DNA of 64,000 bases from Funiculus sociatus GB2-C1 (lineage in GTDB: Bacteria; Cyanobacteriota; Cyanobacteriia; Cyanobacteriales; FACHB-T130): contig NZ_JAMPKJ010000017.1 of NCBI RefSeq assembly GCF_039962115.1, positions 31,971 through 95,970 on the forward strand, written 5' to 3'. Each line of letters opens with the position of its first letter. Position 1 is the first letter of the stretch. Positions 16,345 to 24,909 of the stretch are shown here, piece after piece. The translations under genes were made by a program, and so were the position numbers. The notes below the pieces were generated by a model. The model did not search any database. It saw nothing but the letters and a program-made list of their open reading frames with translations, and was not told the origin of the DNA.

Positions 16345-17799
16345 ATGGAAATTTATTGCACCCGTCCAGGCTGCCCCCGACCCCAAAACTTTTTTTCCGA
16401 GCTCGATAACAACACTATTCTCAAGACGGTGCAACAAAAGTATTGCACTACTTGTGGAATGCCCCTAATTTTAGATGGGCGCTATGTGCCAACAAAGCTG
16501 TTGGGGCGTGGGGGATTTGGGGCGGCGTTTCTCGCACGCGATCGCCGCACTCCTGGTATGCGCTACTGCGTAGTAAAACAGTTTCAACCTGTGGGCGACT
16601 TAAACCCAGAACAGCTACAAATCGCCCAAAATTTATTTGAACGGGAAGGAGAAGTTTTAGAAGACTTGGGCAGGCACCAGCAAATTCCAGACTTGTTTGC
16701 TTTCTTTGAAATAATACTGCCCAGTATGCAAACGGGAAAACAAGATCAGTTTTTCTATCTGGTACAGGAATTTATCGATGGACAAAACTTGGAGGAGGAA
16801 CTAGCGGCTAAGGGACAGTTCTCACAAGCCGAGGTGTTGCAACTGTTGCAGGAAATCCTCCCGGTGCTGAAGTTTGTCCATGACAATAACTCGATCCACC
16901 GAGATATTAAGCTTTCTAACATCATGCGTCGTAAAGACGGTTTGATTTATCTGTTAGATTTTGGTGCCGTCAAGCAGGTGACGAAGGGAACGACTGGTGG
17001 ATCGTCAACTGGGATTTATTCGATGGGATTCGCGCCACCAGAGCAAATGAGTAGGGGACAAATCTACCCGTCAACAGATTTGTATGCTTTGGCTGTGACT
17101 TGCATTACCTTGGTGACTGGCAAGCAGCCAAACGAGCTATTTGATACTTTCAACAACCAGTGGAACTGGAGAAGTCAGGCAAAAGTAAGCGATCGCTTTG
17201 CCGAAATCCTCGACCGAATGCTCTTGCCTGCACCTAATCAACGCTTTCAGTCCGCCCAGGAAGTTCTCAGCGCCATCAACGCCATCAACCAAACAACGCC
17301 ACCGCCGCAACCAGTAGCACCCACTCAGGTTCCTTCGACCCGCCCAGTAGCGCCAGCAGCGCCTGTTAGCCTCCCAACACCCGCACCGACTCAACCGCCA
17401 GCCCCCGTCCCACTTCCCTCTAAAGCGAGATTTTCTCTAATAGAAATCTTGGCAGGGGCAGCTTTCACTGGGTTTGAGGGTGGCTTACTGTTGATAGCCT
17501 TGAGCAGTCTTTTGCCATCACCAGGGATTAGCATTGGATTATTGGGGATGGTTATCGGAGGTCTGATTTTTGCCCAATATCGCCGCCTAATTGAAGGCAA
17601 GGATTTGCCAATTATTGCTGGCATTACCCTGCTAGTTGTGATGTTCCTCCCCGGCGTGAAAACGTTGATTGCCAGCTTGATACCTGGAAATCCTGCGATC
17701 GCGGGTGTATTATTTGTGGCGATTGTAGCTGCGGCGGGCGCGATCGCAATTACAGCCCTGTTTCGCCTCATCTACAAATTGCTTTCTAGTATATTTTAA
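16345..17799 (+). CDS. membrane Ser/Thr protein kinase, first gene of a sensor operon
   Basis: A 484-residue eukaryotic-type kinase. Cys5, Cys10, Cys34 and Cys37 form a zinc-ribbon-like head. The kinase domain follows: glycine loop GRGGFGAAF (54-62), Lys78 in VVKQF, HRDIKLSN with catalytic Asp187, Asp205 in LDFGAVKQ, and FAPPEQM, so it should be active. Residues about 315-370 are a Pro/Ala-rich linker, and the C-terminus has about four hydrophobic helices (VSRFSLIEILAG-like start through LFRLIYKLLSSIF) with only short external loops. It therefore lacks a sensor domain of its own. Four anchored binding proteins follow, the first after only 24 bases, which suggests they supply the sensing. Confidence 0.93.
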   Translation: MEIYCTRPGCPRPQNFFSELDNNTILKTVQQKYCTTCGMPLILDGRYVPTKLLGRGGFGAAFLARDRRTPGMRYCVVKQFQPVGDLNPEQLQIAQNLFEREGEVLEDLGRHQQIPDLFAFFEIILPSMQTGKQDQFFYLVQEFIDGQNLEEELAAKGQFSQAEVLQLLQEILPVLKFVHDNNSIHRDIKLSNIMRRKDGLIYLLDFGAVKQVTKGTTGGSSTGIYSMGFAPPEQMSRGQIYPSTDLYALAVTCITLVTGKQPNELFDTFNNQWNWRSQAKVSDRFAEILDRMLLPAPNQRFQSAQEVLSAINAINQTTPPPQPVAPTQVPSTRPVAPAAPVSLPTPAPTQPPAPVPLPSKARFSLIEILAGAAFTGFEGGLLLIALSSLLPSPGISIGLLGMVIGGLIFAQYRRLIEGKDLPIIAGITLLVVMFLPGVKTLIASLIPGNPAIAGVLFVAIVAAAGAIAITALFRLIYKLLSSIF

Positions 17800-17823
17800 A
17801 TCTCTTGTATAATTGACCGCTTT

Positions 17824-19254
17824 ATGTCTCACAAAAATGAAACTGCGGTTCTAGTAACATCTTTATTTATCACTGCTATCTTCATAGCAGCTGTTGCTTG
17901 GTGGGTTACAAAACCGCAAGACAAACCTCCGGGTGTACCAACATCCCCAAATGGCCCGGTAGATACAACCCCAGAAAATCCGCTCAACTCTATCAGTTTT
18001 GGGGAAAAAATTTTAGTGGCAGAGGAGGTTAGAGGTGGGAGTCCTGCCTTCAAAACTTTAAAACAAGCGGGAGTAAATGACATTGCAGCCGGAAAATATA
18101 ATGAAGCAGTTTCCCAACTATCAGCAGCACTAAGGGAAAACCGTAACGCTCCCGAAACGTTAATTTATTTAAACAATGCCCGAATTAATCTTAATCAGCA
18201 AAAATCTTACACGATTGCCGTAGCCGTACCGATTGGCAGTGACCCGAATGGTTCTTTAGAGGTATTGCGCGGGGTGGCTCTTGCCCAAAATGAAATTAAT
18301 CAGGCTGGGGGAATTAACGGGGTACTGCTAAAAGTAGCGATCGCCAACGACAATAATCAAGAAGAACAAGCAAAAAAAATTGCCAGCGCCTTAGTTGACA
18401 ATAAAGACGTTTTAGGAGTTGTCGGTCATTGGGCAAGTCAAGTTACTTTAGCAGTGGCTCCCATCTACGACTCTAAACTTGTTGCGATTTCCCCTATCAG
18501 TACCGCCGTTAGTCTTTCCGGCAAAAGTCTCTATATTTTTCGCACCGTCCCCAGCGATTATATGGCGGCTAGGGCGTTAGCGGATTATATGCTTACCAAA
18601 TTGCAACGGAGAAAGGTAGCTGTTTTCTTTAATTCCAAAAGTACCTATAGTCAGTCCCTCAAGTCTGAGTTTGTCACGGCTGTTGGACTGGCAGGCGGGC
18701 AGGTGAAAAATGAGTATGACCTATCTGATTCTGCTTTTAGTGCTGCTGGGAGTGTAGAACAGGCAATTGAGCAAGGGGCAGAGGTGCTCATGTTAGCCTC
18801 AAACACGGGTGAACTAGACAAGGCACTTCAGGTAGTTCAGGTAAACCGGAAACGGTTAAGTATGCTGGCAGGAGATGATGTTTACGCGATCAAAACTTTG
18901 GAAATTGGTGCAGATGCGGCACTAGGAATGGTGGTGGCTGTTCCCTGGGACATTGACGGCGACCCAACTTCAGCCTTTCCCCGCCAAGCCAGAGAGCTTT
19001 TTGGATCTGATGTGAACTGGCGTACCGCCCTCGCCTATGATGCTGCAAAGGCTTTGATTGCGGCGATCCAGCGCAACCCCACCCGAACCGGGGTGCAACA
19101 AGCGCTCGCATCATCAGACTTTACGACAAAGGGAGCCTCTGGCACAATTGGTTTTTTGCCGTCAGGCGATCGCAATGGGACAATTCAACTGGTGAAAATC
19201 GTTGCCGATAAGCGCTCACCAACTACCTATGACTTTGTACCAGTACCTCGATGA
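17824..19254 (+). CDS. membrane-anchored type-I periplasmic binding protein (Peripla_BP_6), kinase-linked
   Basis: A 476-residue protein starting MSHKNETAVLV, with one hydrophobic helix (about residues 8-28) and no lipobox or cleavage motif, so it is probably anchored by an uncleaved helix. After a Pro/Gly-rich linker comes a TPR-like unit (YNEAVSQLSAALREN), then a type-I binding fold beginning SYTIAVAVPIGSD and containing VVGHWASQVTLAVAPIY and RTALAYDAAKALIAAI, typical of branched-chain amino acid receptors. The TPR-like unit plus binding fold align throughout with the C-terminal half of the kinase fusion at 1-2392. No liv permease or ATPase gene is present, so a sensory role with the upstream kinase is inferred. 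Confidence 0.9.
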   Translation: MSHKNETAVLVTSLFITAIFIAAVAWWVTKPQDKPPGVPTSPNGPVDTTPENPLNSISFGEKILVAEEVRGGSPAFKTLKQAGVNDIAAGKYNEAVSQLSAALRENRNAPETLIYLNNARINLNQQKSYTIAVAVPIGSDPNGSLEVLRGVALAQNEINQAGGINGVLLKVAIANDNNQEEQAKKIASALVDNKDVLGVVGHWASQVTLAVAPIYDSKLVAISPISTAVSLSGKSLYIFRTVPSDYMAARALADYMLTKLQRRKVAVFFNSKSTYSQSLKSEFVTAVGLAGGQVKNEYDLSDSAFSAAGSVEQAIEQGAEVLMLASNTGELDKALQVVQVNRKRLSMLAGDDVYAIKTLEIGADAALGMVVAVPWDIDGDPTSAFPRQARELFGSDVNWRTALAYDAAKALIAAIQRNPTRTGVQQALASSDFTTKGASGTIGFLPSGDRNGTIQLVKIVADKRSPTTYDFVPVPR

Positions 19255-19308
19255 TAGAGCAACAAAGATTAAACTAAGGTTGCAACAGCCCTAAACTAAC
19301 ATCTGTCC

Positions 19309-20343
19309 ATGTCGCAGAAAAACGAAACGACAGTTCTAGTCTTAGCCCTCCTGATAACGGCTGGGTTGTTAGGCGGCGGGTTCTGGTGGTTTACCAATCG
19401 GTCTGGTGTAAATTTGGGTGGTAAGCCCATTAATGCAACCAACCAATCTGCACAATCTACAGTTGAAACTTTTGCTCAGGTTCAAGGCGTTCCATCGGGA
19501 CTATTTAGTTACGGTGGTAGCACAACTTGGGCCCCAATTCGTAAAGAAGTAGACTGGGGAATCCAAACTGTTTGGCCTAAGTTTGTCCTGCGCTACACCG
19601 ATCCTACCAGCGGTGCGCCTGGATCTGGTGCTGGCATCAAAATGCTATTAAATAATCAGCTCGCCTTTGCACAATCTTCGCGCTCAATTAAAGATGAAGA
19701 ATATCAGCAGGCACAACAACGGGGTTTTACTCTCAAAGAAATACCCGTAGCGATTGATGGAATTGCGATCGCAGTGAATCCAAATCTCAACATCCCCGGT
19801 CTTACCATCGCCCAACTCAAAGACATTTACACAGGCAAAATAACCAACTGGCAGGAAGTCGGTGGTTCTAATCTTTCCATTAAACCTTACTCTCGTCGCA
19901 TTGAAGAAGGAGGCACAATCGAATTCTTTGCAGAAAACGTCTTACAAGGACAGAACTTTGGTGCCAACGTTCAGTTTATCGGCACGACAACCGAAGCCTT
20001 GAGAGAAGTAGCAACTAATCCAGGCAGCATCTACTACGCCTCAGCGCCGGAAGTAGTCGGTCAGTGTACCGTTAAACCCCTGCCGCTTGGTCGAACATCC
20101 GATCAACTGGTTCCTCCCTATCAAGAGCCTTTCGTACCCCTTGAACAATGCCCAACTCAGCGCAACGGCTTAAACTCCAGTGCCTTTCAAAGCGGTAAAT
20201 ACCCAATTACTCGCAATTTATTTGTCATTGTTAAACTAAATGGTCAACCAGACCAACAGGCAGGAGAAGCATACGCCAATTTATTGCTTACACAGCAAGG
20301 TCAACAACTGCTGGAAGAAGCTGGATTTGTCAGAATCCGCTGA
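19309..20343 (+). CDS. membrane-anchored PstS-like binding protein, copy A
   Basis: A 344-residue protein: MSQKNET, a single uncleaved-looking helix (LLITAGLLGGGFWWF), a short linker, then a type-II binding fold related to phosphate-binding PstS/SphX. Elements equivalent to the phosphate loops are GSTTWAPIR, GSGAGIK and EGGTIEFF. The position of the PstS Asp in its GASD loop reads AQSSRS here, so the proton-sensing acid is Ser. GKITNWQEVGG is a family hallmark. Gene spacing to the previous gene is 54 bases. There are no pstC/A/B genes nearby; sensing for the upstream kinase is inferred. Confidence 0.88.
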   Translation: MSQKNETTVLVLALLITAGLLGGGFWWFTNRSGVNLGGKPINATNQSAQSTVETFAQVQGVPSGLFSYGGSTTWAPIRKEVDWGIQTVWPKFVLRYTDPTSGAPGSGAGIKMLLNNQLAFAQSSRSIKDEEYQQAQQRGFTLKEIPVAIDGIAIAVNPNLNIPGLTIAQLKDIYTGKITNWQEVGGSNLSIKPYSRRIEEGGTIEFFAENVLQGQNFGANVQFIGTTTEALREVATNPGSIYYASAPEVVGQCTVKPLPLGRTSDQLVPPYQEPFVPLEQCPTQRNGLNSSAFQSGKYPITRNLFVIVKLNGQPDQQAGEAYANLLLTQQGQQLLEEAGFVRIR

Positions 20344-20372
20344 AACCATTTTTTTACCACTGCAATCTACCC

Positions 20373-21359
20373 ATGTCGCAAAAGAACGAAACACTGCTTC
20401 TACTTTTAACCCTCCTGATAACAGCTGGGTTATTAGGTGGCGGGTTCTTGTGGTTTACCAATCGGTCAAGCGTTGAATTGACTGGGAGGCGCATTAATGC
20501 AACCAATCAATCTGCACAATCCACATCTGAAACTTTTGGCTCTGTTCAAGGCGTTCCATCGGGACTAATTAGTTACGGTGGCAGCACTACTTGGGTACCT
20601 ATCCGCAAAGATGTAGATTCAGCCATTCAAAGAACATGGCCTAAGTTCCAGTTGCGCTACACCAACCCCAGCAAGGGTGCCCCTAACTCTGAGACAGGTA
20701 TTCGGATGTTATTAGAAAATCAACTGGACTTTGCTCAGTCTTCAGTTCCTATTCCAAACAAATATTATCAGCAAGCGCAACAACGTGGTATTAGCCTTAA
20801 AGAGATAGCAGTCGCGATCGATGCTCTGGCAGTTGTTGTCAACCCTAGCTTAAACATCCCAGGTCTGACTGTAGAGCAGGTAGATAAAATTTACGAAGGC
20901 AAGATTATTAACTGGAATCAAGTCGGTGGCCCCAACCTTAAAATTAAGCCTTACAGTAAAGCCCAGCAAAAAGCCGATTCTCATATTGAATTTACGGCGA
21001 CTACGACCGAGGCTCTACGCGGGGTAGCTAGAAATCCCGGAGGTATTTTCTACGCTTCAGCACCGCTACTGGTAACGCAGTGTAATGTTAAGCCGTTGCC
21101 GTTGGGCCGTAATGCTAATCAGCTGGTTTCCCCTTACAAAGAGCCATTGGTTCCTCTGTCTGAGTGTCCTGCTAAACGCAACCAACTGAATATTGATGCT
21201 TTCAAGAGCGGTCAATATCCGAATACTCGGCGGTTGTTTGTTATTGTCAAACAGAATGGTCAACTCGACGAGCAGGCAGGTGAAGCTTATGCCAAACTAT
21301 TGCTGACAGCTCAAGGACAAAAATTGATCGCAAAAGCTGGATTTGTCAGAATCCGCTAA
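20373..21359 (+). CDS. membrane-anchored PstS-like binding protein, copy B (shortened pocket)
   Basis: A 328-residue paralogue of the protein at 19309, with the same MSQKNET start, helix and C-terminus (GFVRIR), 29 bases after its neighbour. It has diverged in the presumed pocket: the GSG loop reads NSETGIR, and the segment with the GGT loop plus about 18 following residues is replaced by a short KADSHIEF stretch. GSTTWVPIR is kept. Loss of two ligand loops suggests either altered specificity or a non-binding partner subunit. The reading frame is intact and codon use resembles the neighbours, so it is not an obvious pseudogene. Confidence 0.87.
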   Translation: MSQKNETLLLLLTLLITAGLLGGGFLWFTNRSSVELTGRRINATNQSAQSTSETFGSVQGVPSGLISYGGSTTWVPIRKDVDSAIQRTWPKFQLRYTNPSKGAPNSETGIRMLLENQLDFAQSSVPIPNKYYQQAQQRGISLKEIAVAIDALAVVVNPSLNIPGLTVEQVDKIYEGKIINWNQVGGPNLKIKPYSKAQQKADSHIEFTATTTEALRGVARNPGGIFYASAPLLVTQCNVKPLPLGRNANQLVSPYKEPLVPLSECPAKRNQLNIDAFKSGQYPNTRRLFVIVKQNGQLDEQAGEAYAKLLLTAQGQKLIAKAGFVRIR

Positions 21360-21425
21360 CGCAGATTTTGAAGAGGATATCAATACAAAGCACCATACGC
21401 CAATAGTTAATTTAAAAATCAGCTC

Positions 21426-22517
21426 ATGTCTCAGAAAAACGAAACACCTGTTCTGATATTGGCTCTTTTGATTACATCTGCATTATTAGGCGGCGGCTTC
21501 TGGTGGTTTACCAAACGCTCTGGCGTTGACGTGGGTAACTTGTCCAAACCCACCCCATCGGCAAGTCAACCCGCGCAACCCGATAATTCTGCCTCCAGTC
21601 CCCCAGTCAATCAAACCAATCAAACAGCACAATCGGCGGGTGAAGGCTTTGCCCAAGTGCAAAATGTCCCCACTGGGCTATTTAGCTATGGTGGTAGCAC
21701 CTCGTTTGCACCGATTCGCCTTTCAGTAGACTCAGCTATACAAGCGGCGCGACCTGAGTTTAAATTGCGCTATGTTAATCCAACCAGTAGTTCCGCCGGA
21801 TCTGGTACGGGCATCAAGATGTTAATAGATGGGAAACTTGATTTTGCCCAATCCTCCCGACCAATTCTTTCACAGGAATATCAACAAGCACAGCAACGCG
21901 GTTTTGGTCTGAAAGAATTTGCCATTGCCATTGATGGATTAGCAGTAGCTGTTAACCCAAATCTCGATATTCCAGGTTTGACTTTAGACCAGTTGAAATC
22001 TATCTACACTGGCAAGATTACCAACTGGCAAGAACTGGGTGGCCCGAATGTGGCAATAAAACCCTATACCCGCCCAAACCAGGGCGGCACAGTGGAACTA
22101 TTTATCGAAGAAGTTTTGGCCAATGAAAAGTTTGGTACAAATGTTGAGTTTGTCCCTGACACTACTACCGCACTACGAAAACTCGCTGCTAACACTGGCG
22201 GAATTTATTTTGCTTCTGCGCCAGAGGTAGTGCCGCAGTGTAGCATTAAACCTTTGCCACTGGGCAGTAAAGCGGGTGAATTTGTGACACCCTATCAACA
22301 GCCTTTGGTATCTCCTCAAGAGTGTCCCGATAAACGCAATCAGCTCAATATTGCGGCTTTCCAAAACGGGCAATACCCGATTACTCGAAAGCTGTTTGTC
22401 GTAGTTAAACAGAATGGTCAGCGAGAGCAACAAGCTGGAGAAGCTTATTCTAACTTTTTACAGACGCAGAAGGGTCAGGAACTGATTAGCGACATTGGAT
22501 TTGTCCGCATCCGCTAA
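21426..22517 (+). CDS. membrane-anchored PstS-like binding protein, copy C
   Basis: A 363-residue paralogue with the MSQKNET start and helix, and a longer Pro/Ser/Gln-rich linker (about residues 35-70) than copies A and B. Pocket motifs are GSTSFAPIR, GSGTGIK, AQSSRPI and QGGTVELF, closer to copy A. TGKITNWQELGG and the C-terminal GFVRIR match the others. It is the last gene of the five-gene operon; a hairpin overlaps its stop codon. Confidence 0.88.
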   Translation: MSQKNETPVLILALLITSALLGGGFWWFTKRSGVDVGNLSKPTPSASQPAQPDNSASSPPVNQTNQTAQSAGEGFAQVQNVPTGLFSYGGSTSFAPIRLSVDSAIQAARPEFKLRYVNPTSSSAGSGTGIKMLIDGKLDFAQSSRPILSQEYQQAQQRGFGLKEFAIAIDGLAVAVNPNLDIPGLTLDQLKSIYTGKITNWQELGGPNVAIKPYTRPNQGGTVELFIEEVLANEKFGTNVEFVPDTTTALRKLAANTGGIYFASAPEVVPQCSIKPLPLGSKAGEFVTPYQQPLVSPQECPDKRNQLNIAAFQNGQYPITRKLFVVVKQNGQREQQAGEAYSNFLQTQKGQELISDIGFVRIR

Positions 22518-22539
22518 ATAATAGCTAATAGCTATTATT
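22517..22539 (+). terminator. AT-rich hairpin at the end of the kinase/binding-protein operon
   Basis: A 10-bp perfect stem (AATAATAGCT and complement), loop AAT, overlapping the stop codon and followed by T-rich sequence. It lies in the gap before the convergent Crp-family gene. Confidence 0.5.
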
Positions 22540-22786
22540 TATAATTCGTCATAGCCCAACAACTAAAGGCTAGGAGCTAGAGCTAGCGAATAGCTGTTAA
22601 GTAGAGTCACTTAATTACTTGTAGGATGGGTAGAGCGATCGCGAAACCCATCAAACCTTTACCAATGTTTGATTTCCTGCCTCAAATGCCACCCATCAAA
22701 AGGCCGGGAAACAAAGCACCACGGGCGTAGACTGCCCAACCTACACGATGATATCGGTTAGTTTGGTTCTCCAACTTAGCTATTAG

Positions 22787-23488
22787 CTAGTTGTTATTAT
22801 TGGAACCCAAAGTAGATATCGGTAAACACAGCAAATTATCTCCTTGTGTTCGGATTAATCCCTTTTGGCGTAACTTGCCCATTAACCGAGTCACGGTTAC
22901 GCGAGTGGAACCAATAGCACTGCCAATTTGGGCATGAGTCAGAGGAAATGGCAGACAGTAACCGTTTTCATATGGTTCGCCGAATTCTTCAATTAACAGG
23001 GTCAAAAATCCCAAAAGTCGGTCAATTGTCCGCCTTTGTCCCAGCGTACTCAGCCACAGCAGCTTGCGCTGATGCTGATAGCGAAAGGCATCAAATACCT
23101 CTCGGCGAAAATGCGGCCAGTTGTCCAGGTCATGCCAGTACATCCACACCACAGAAGTTTGATCGACGTGGGCGTAAGCCTGGAGTGTAAATGGTGACTG
23201 CGCCACAATTTCAAATGGCTGTCCGGCACCAACAAAGCCTAAAAAAGCTTCTTCTGGACTCAAACGCATGGCTTTAGCAGCAGAATTACTGGTGGTAGCA
23301 GTAATTTGAGCTGTACCTACCAAGCGGATAGCACCCCTCTGCACTAAATACAACAGTCCTGGTCTGGCCGGAATCCGTTCGTCTTTGGTGAAAGTTCGAT
23401 ATCGATAATGTTCCTGCGCCCAGTCAAGAATTCTTTGCCAGGTTAAAAAGGGGCGAGATACCTCTGATGTGGAGGATGGTGAATGCAT
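22787..23488 (-). CDS. Crp/Fnr-family transcription regulator
   Basis: A 233-residue protein with an N-terminal cyclic-nucleotide-binding-type beta-roll (about 35-135), though the usual cAMP phosphate-binding Arg-Ser pair is not evident, and a C-terminal helix-turn-helix: LPFPLTHAQIGSAIGSTRVT with VTRLMGKLRQKGLI. The HTH resembles those of NtcA-like regulators, but the body differs, so it is a separate family member with unknown signal. It converges on the kinase operon. A poly-Asn tail (SNNNN) ends the protein. Confidence 0.88.
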   Translation of the reverse strand: MHSPSSTSEVSRPFLTWQRILDWAQEHYRYRTFTKDERIPARPGLLYLVQRGAIRLVGTAQITATTSNSAAKAMRLSPEEAFLGFVGAGQPFEIVAQSPFTLQAYAHVDQTSVVWMYWHDLDNWPHFRREVFDAFRYQHQRKLLWLSTLGQRRTIDRLLGFLTLLIEEFGEPYENGYCLPFPLTHAQIGSAIGSTRVTVTRLMGKLRQKGLIRTQGDNLLCLPISTLGSNNNN

Positions 23489-23660
23489 ATAACGCAGCGA
23501 TAATCTTTTATAGATTCTACCAAGATTTCAATGTAGCAAAAAATACTTGCTGCGGCTTCAGCTAAAATTAGAAATTATTCTCAAATAACTCTTCCATTAG
23601 ATAGACGTAAAAACGATACTGATAATTAGGTTACGCCATTACAAACCTGCGAGGATCAAG

Positions 23661-24566
23661 GTGAGTTTATCAAACATTGGCTGCGCTAGTCTTCAGCATC
23701 TGCTGATTATTCAGCTACAGACAGCTATCGGTTTGTACAGAGAAAGAGAAACTTTGTATACACAAGCACAACAATTGTCTACAGCTGAGGAAAATTTGTC
23801 TTTGAGTGTTGGGTTGATGGCTGGGGAGGCAATTCCTTTAAAGCGATTTTGGCATACGGGCATTCTATACAGGTCGAGCGTAGCGCTGAAACTTGCACCC
23901 CTGTGGAACCTGCCAGCTCTGGAAATTGCTGCTGGCTTGGCTAAATATCTCTGTGCCACTACCGATACAAATCAGGAAAATATAACTTTACAAAGTTTTA
24001 CAATTCAAGTTACTCCTCCCGGTTTAATTGAATTCCAACTAACCGATCGGGGAATGGCACTTTGCTTGCAGTTCTTGGTGAACAGAGACAGTGGGCAATT
24101 CCCAATTCCCAATTCCCAATTCCCAATTCCCAATTCCCAATCCTTATCAAGTTTCCCTATACAGTACGCCCATGCTCGTTGCTGCTCTCTGCTGCGCTTA
24201 GGAGAGCGGGAAGGTTTAATCCGGCTAGGTGTTCCGGCTCTGAGGATAGTCGAGCCAGACGTGATTCCTTGGCTGAATGAAGATTCCGTCCGCTTAGTTG
24301 ATCCAACAGAACGCTCTTTGATTGCTCAGGTGCTGGGGTTGTTAGATGAATTGGACGGATGGGGTCAACCCGACTGGGTGAAACTGGCGATCGCTTTGAG
24401 TCAAACTTGGGAAAGCTTCTACCGTGAGTGTCGCATTTTTGGTGAAGTGAAGACCCAGACACCGCATCTGGCTCAAGCCAGATTAGGTTTAGTGGCGGCT
24501 ACTGGCTCCATTTTGCGATCGCTGTTGCAAAATCGGTTATTCATCCTAGCACCGACAGAACTTTGA
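23661..24566 (+). CDS. DALR anticodon-binding-domain protein (no catalytic domain) with an in-frame STRR
   Basis: The start is a GTG at 23661, eight bases after a GAGGAT ribosome site. The 301-residue protein has an N-terminal region with no clear motif and a C-terminal segment IQYAHARCCSLLRLGEREGL that matches the DALR anticodon-binding domain of arginyl-tRNA synthetase; no HIGH or KMSKS catalytic motif is present. Stand-alone DALR proteins occur in cyanobacteria, with unknown function; RNA binding is a reasonable inference. Between the two parts, at about residues 145-160, heptanucleotide repeats encode two copies of FPIPNSQ in frame, a recent insertion into a linker. Confidence 0.75.
   Translation: MSLSNIGCASLQHLLIIQLQTAIGLYRERETLYTQAQQLSTAEENLSLSVGLMAGEAIPLKRFWHTGILYRSSVALKLAPLWNLPALEIAAGLAKYLCATTDTNQENITLQSFTIQVTPPGLIEFQLTDRGMALCLQFLVNRDSGQFPIPNSQFPIPNSQSLSSFPIQYAHARCCSLLRLGEREGLIRLGVPALRIVEPDVIPWLNEDSVRLVDPTERSLIAQVLGLLDELDGWGQPDWVKLAIALSQTWESFYRECRIFGEVKTQTPHLAQARLGLVAATGSILRSLLQNRLFILAPTEL
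24096..24142 (+). repeat. heptanucleotide AATTCCC array inside a coding region
   Basis: Six to seven AATTCCC units. Because 3 x 7 = 21 bases, the array adds whole 7-residue units and keeps the frame. Confidence 0.9.
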
Positions 24567-24610
24567 TCGGAAAAAAGTATACCTAAAGGTAGAAAATTTG
24601 CTCAAGGGGA

Positions 24611-24639
24611 GTGACAAATTAAATTAAGTCGAATACTAT
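24611..24639 (+). promoter_or_regulatory. sigma-70-type promoter for a candidate small RNA
   Basis: GTGACA at 24611-24616 and TACTAT at 24634-24639 with a 17-base spacer, close to the consensus. A start near 24646 would place the hairpin RNA immediately downstream. Confidence 0.5.
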
Positions 24640-24645
24640 TGCTCT

Positions 24646-24715
24646 TGTGTGAGGAGCGAACCAGATAGGGGAACCGAGACGAAACACGGCCAGTCGTCGG
24701 TTCCCTTTCTGATTT
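24646..24715 (+). ncRNA. candidate ~70-nt structured small RNA
   Basis: Downstream of a good promoter, the sequence can fold into a short GCTC/GAGC hairpin (24641-24655) and a long stem: GGGAACCGA (24669-24677) with TCGGTTCCC (24697-24705), extended by CAGA/TCTG and internally by GAC/GTC. The loop contains GAAACA, which resembles the loop motif I recall for the cyanobacterial Yfr2 family. A T-rich run follows, so the stem may double as the terminator. No protein is encoded. It lies between convergent genes. Family identity is uncertain. Confidence 0.45.
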
Positions 24716-24766
24716 GTAGGGTAAGAATTAAAAATAAAGCAATTCAATGGTTGGATGACATAAATA

Positions 24767-24795
24767 GTAGGAGCATAGCAATGCCATGCCCCTAC
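24767..24795. repeat. 29-bp palindromic repeat, copy 1
   Basis: 14+1+14 palindrome with centre GCAATGC; left arm GTAGGAGCATAGCA, right arm TGCCATGCCCCTAC (two mismatches). Related copies are at 32344 and 61946. Confidence 0.7.
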
Positions 24796-24909
24796 CGAAG
24801 GTAAGAACTGCCATATATTCCACCCAACTGAGAAACGCTATAAAAATTGAAGAGAATTTAAAGGGATGGGCGGGCAAGATGCCCACCTGACCAGAATCGA
24901 AAGATATTT

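Noticed and set aside
17824..22517. Binding proteins considered as parts of ABC importers
   Set aside because: No permease or ATPase gene in the neighbourhood and all four have the same uncleaved-looking anchor, so a sensor role is preferred.
24640..24660. Minus-strand GCTCCTCACAC resembling the Yfr1 motif ACTCCTCACAC
   Set aside because: The required 3' terminator hairpin is absent downstream on the minus strand; the promoter and stem favour the plus strand.
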